6,960 nt of DNA, taken from contig JAXHVB010000125.1 in NCBI GenBank assembly GCA_034189125.1, positions 1 through 6,960 of the forward strand, written 5' to 3'. Below, one piece after another: positions 5,670 to 6,960 of the stretch (its first letter is position 1; each line of letters starts with the position of its first letter). The translations under genes and the position numbers were made by a program. This DNA is from UBA5862 sp002408105 (GTDB lineage: Bacteria; Pseudomonadota; Gammaproteobacteria; Pseudomonadales; UBA5862). Below the pieces are notes generated by a model. The model saw only the letters and a list, made by a program, of their open reading frames with translations. It did no database searches and was not told the origin of the DNA.

Positions 5670-6495
5670 CCTTGATGGCCCGCAGGCGCTGTATGTGCGC
5701 TTGCGTGTGGTGCCGATTGCGCACGGCGTAGGCAGGCTTCACTTCGTACACTTTGCGGGCTTCCGGATGCGCCGCCCCAAGCTGTGCCAGCGCCCCGTAG
5801 GGGCCCTCCGGCATGTATTCATCGGGAGCATCCAGACCCCGGGCATCGGCTTCCACGAATGACAGGTGCTCATCTTTGATGCCCCCATTCGCATGCAAAT
5901 GCATGTGGAGCGAAAACCCCGCCTCCTCAACATCCTTGAGCCACTCCAGCCAGTGCGAAAAGGGTCGGGTAGACCAAACCTTGGCGTGGCCGATGTCGAA
6001 ACAACAGTGGATCTGCTCGAGCTGTTCATTGGCAATGGCTGCAAACAACTCTTGATACAGATCCAGGTCGTGGAAGGTGTTCTCGACATGGATCCGATGG
6101 TCCAGGGCGCAGCAGAGGGCGTTGACAAGGCGCAACTCCCGGACCAATCCGTCAACGAGCTCGCGCCGGACCTTGGCCCGCTGGCCGAGGGGTGTCGTCG
6201 CGAGGTGGGTGATGGAGTAGGTGGACCCAAGCGCCTGTGCACGTTCGATCTGGCGAGCCAGGTCGTCGAGCCGCTCGCTGATGCCAGAGATGGAGTACTG
6301 GTTGTGGTCGAGGTGGGTGTTAATGGGCAGCTCGGATTCTGCCAGGGCCTCTGTCAGTAGCCCGATCGCACGCGGATGGCTGTGGTACAGCCCGATCTCG
6401 ATGGGGCAGCGCTCGCGCTCGGCAGAAGTGAGAATGGATTCCAGTTCGGGGTGGTCGGTGTCGGTGAATTTGTAGCCAAATCGCTGTAGGTCCAT
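5647..6495 (-). CDS. Xylose-isomerase-like TIM-barrel protein (AP endonuclease 2 superfamily)
   Basis: This 282-residue protein has the order of a xylose-isomerase-like (alpha/beta)8 barrel, a superfamily that includes sugar (phosphate) isomerases and epimerases, hydroxypyruvate isomerases and endonuclease IV. The expected metal ligands sit at strand ends: Glu138 in HVENTF, Asp167 and His170 in CFDIGHAKVW, His199/His201 in MHLHANGG, and Glu251 in YEVKP. HLDHNQYS (61-68) probably lines the early-strand substrate side. An acidic/His patch (DEHLSFVEAD, 208-217) follows strand 7. The substrate cannot be inferred, and I lean toward a sugar or small-metabolite isomerase over a DNA repair enzyme because the multi-zinc endonuclease IV pattern is not evident. 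The start is ATG 6495 with GGAG 8 nt upstream. It is transcribed alone, convergent with hsp20 and divergent from the CopD-like gene, so context gives no pathway. Confidence 0.87.
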   Translation of the reverse strand: MDLQRFGYKFTDTDHPELESILTSAERERCPIEIGLYHSHPRAIGLLTEALAESELPINTHLDHNQYSISGISERLDDLARQIERAQALGSTYSITHLATTPLGQRAKVRRELVDGLVRELRLVNALCCALDHRIHVENTFHDLDLYQELFAAIANEQLEQIHCCFDIGHAKVWSTRPFSHWLEWLKDVEEAGFSLHMHLHANGGIKDEHLSFVEADARGLDAPDEYMPEGPYGALAQLGAAHPEARKVYEVKPAYAVRNRHHTQAHIQRLRAIKETRSALG

Positions 6496-6732
6496 AACAG
6501 GGGCTCCAGGGGTGAGTCACGCAGGAACGCGACGAAAAGGGGCTCAACGAGGCCAGAGTACCGCACTTGCATGCATCGAAGATGACGGGCAAGGCGCTCT
6601 AACCCCGACACGGGCTGCCCGCTGAGCACGCGCCGGAGCTTCACCACCGCAGCGTCGCCAATGCTTGCGTCCGCTGGGCCGCTGGGCGAGAGTACAACGG
6701 CTCGAGCGGACCGCACACTCTGGGGGGAAAGG
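6496..6732. other. Divergent intergenic region, no clear promoter
   Basis: This 237-bp spacer separates the TIM-barrel gene from the CopD-like gene. It contains a TGCATGCA palindrome (6568-6575) and a short CGCTGGGC tandem copy near 6672-6688. A TACAAC hexamer (6693-6698) is -10-like but lacks a properly spaced -35. I cannot support a specific promoter in either direction. Confidence 0.4.
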
Positions 6733-6960
6733 GTGGACTTTGATCTGAGCGCCTTGCTGCACCTGGTTGCCGCAGTGATCTGGGTCGGCGGGATGTTTTT
6801 TGCCTATATGGCCCTGAGGCCGGTGGCCGGGCGCCTGCTTGAGCCACCCCTTGGTCTGCGGCTTTGGTCGGAAGTGTTGCAGGTGTTCTTTGCTTGGGTG
6901 TGGGTACTCGTACTGGTGTTGTGGACGACCGGTCTGTGGCTGCTGTTGTCCAGGTTCTCG
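6733..6960 (+). CDS. CopD-like integral membrane protein, N-terminal part (runs off the right edge)
   Basis: The 76 visible codons remain open to the window end. The first helix (residues 5-28) carries LLHLVAAVIWVGGMFFAYMALRP, the H-x6-W-V-G-G-x-F pattern typical of CopD-like membrane proteins, in which the helix-1 His may contact a metal or haem. A second helix spans about 48-72 (VFFAWVWVLVLVLWTTGLWLLL). The loop between is short and contains basic residues. Members are placed in the copper-resistance D superfamily, but many such small proteins have no proven copper role. I chose GTG 6733, just after a GGGGGGAAAGG purine run, because it leaves only a few residues before helix 1 as is usual. 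An in-frame ATG at 6661 would add 24 residues without a ribosome binding site. Confidence 0.8.
   Translation, partial: MDFDLSALLHLVAAVIWVGGMFFAYMALRPVAGRLLEPPLGLRLWSEVLQVFFAWVWVLVLVLWTTGLWLLLSRFS

Noticed and set aside
6544..6847. Two short minus-strand open frames (68 and 72 codons) over the start of the CopD-like gene
   Set aside because: They overlap the plus-strand membrane protein, have Arg/Pro-rich products and show no ribosome binding site or similarity I recognise.
1..6960. Mobile element, CRISPR array, tRNA or rRNA
   Set aside because: I found no transposase or integrase frame, no terminal or regularly spaced repeats, and no tRNA- or rRNA-like sequence on either strand.

Overview
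The window is GC-rich DNA with tightly packed genes. Its families (an outer-membrane beta-barrel ending in Phe, a YaiO-type porin-like protein, a CopD-type membrane protein and an FNR-type operator) point to a Gram-negative proteobacterium, most likely gamma or beta. That placement is an inference from gene types only; no rRNA or other phylogenetic marker is present.

Layout. About two thirds of the window (1-4822) is one run of five minus-strand genes with almost no space between them. In order of transcription they are: a YaiO-family outer-membrane barrel (4822-3923), an unrecognised six-helix inner-membrane protein (3916-3098), a processive family-2 glycosyltransferase with the DAD, ED and QxxRW motifs (3101-1590), a membrane-anchored bactofilin-like beta-helix protein (1590-541), and the start of an exported beta-repeat protein that runs off the left edge (537-1). 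The junctions are a 6-nt gap, an ATGA overlap, a TGATG overlap and a 3-nt gap, so this is almost certainly one translationally coupled operon. The simplest reading is a machine that polymerises a sugar at the inner membrane and exports or anchors it at the cell surface. The glycosyltransferase plus YaiO pairing recalls the E. coli yaiP-yaiO locus, but the other three members make it a different and possibly undescribed assembly.

Divergent from this operon is a plus-strand small heat-shock protein gene (5061-5564). Its leader carries a perfect FNR/ANR-type palindrome (TTGAT-N4-ATCAA, 4914-4927), a long stable hairpin (4986-5018) and a weak hairpin over the ribosome binding site (5037-5056). 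Together these suggest oxygen- or redox-responsive transcription and possibly temperature-responsive translation. A 12-bp inverted repeat (5626-5668) sits between this gene and the convergent minus-strand gene 5647-6495 and probably works as a shared terminator.

Gene 5647-6495 encodes a xylose-isomerase-like TIM-barrel protein with an intact metal site but no assignable substrate. It is divergent from a plus-strand CopD-like membrane protein (6733 onward) that is cut off by the right edge. I see no RNA gene, CRISPR array, insertion sequence or other mobile element.
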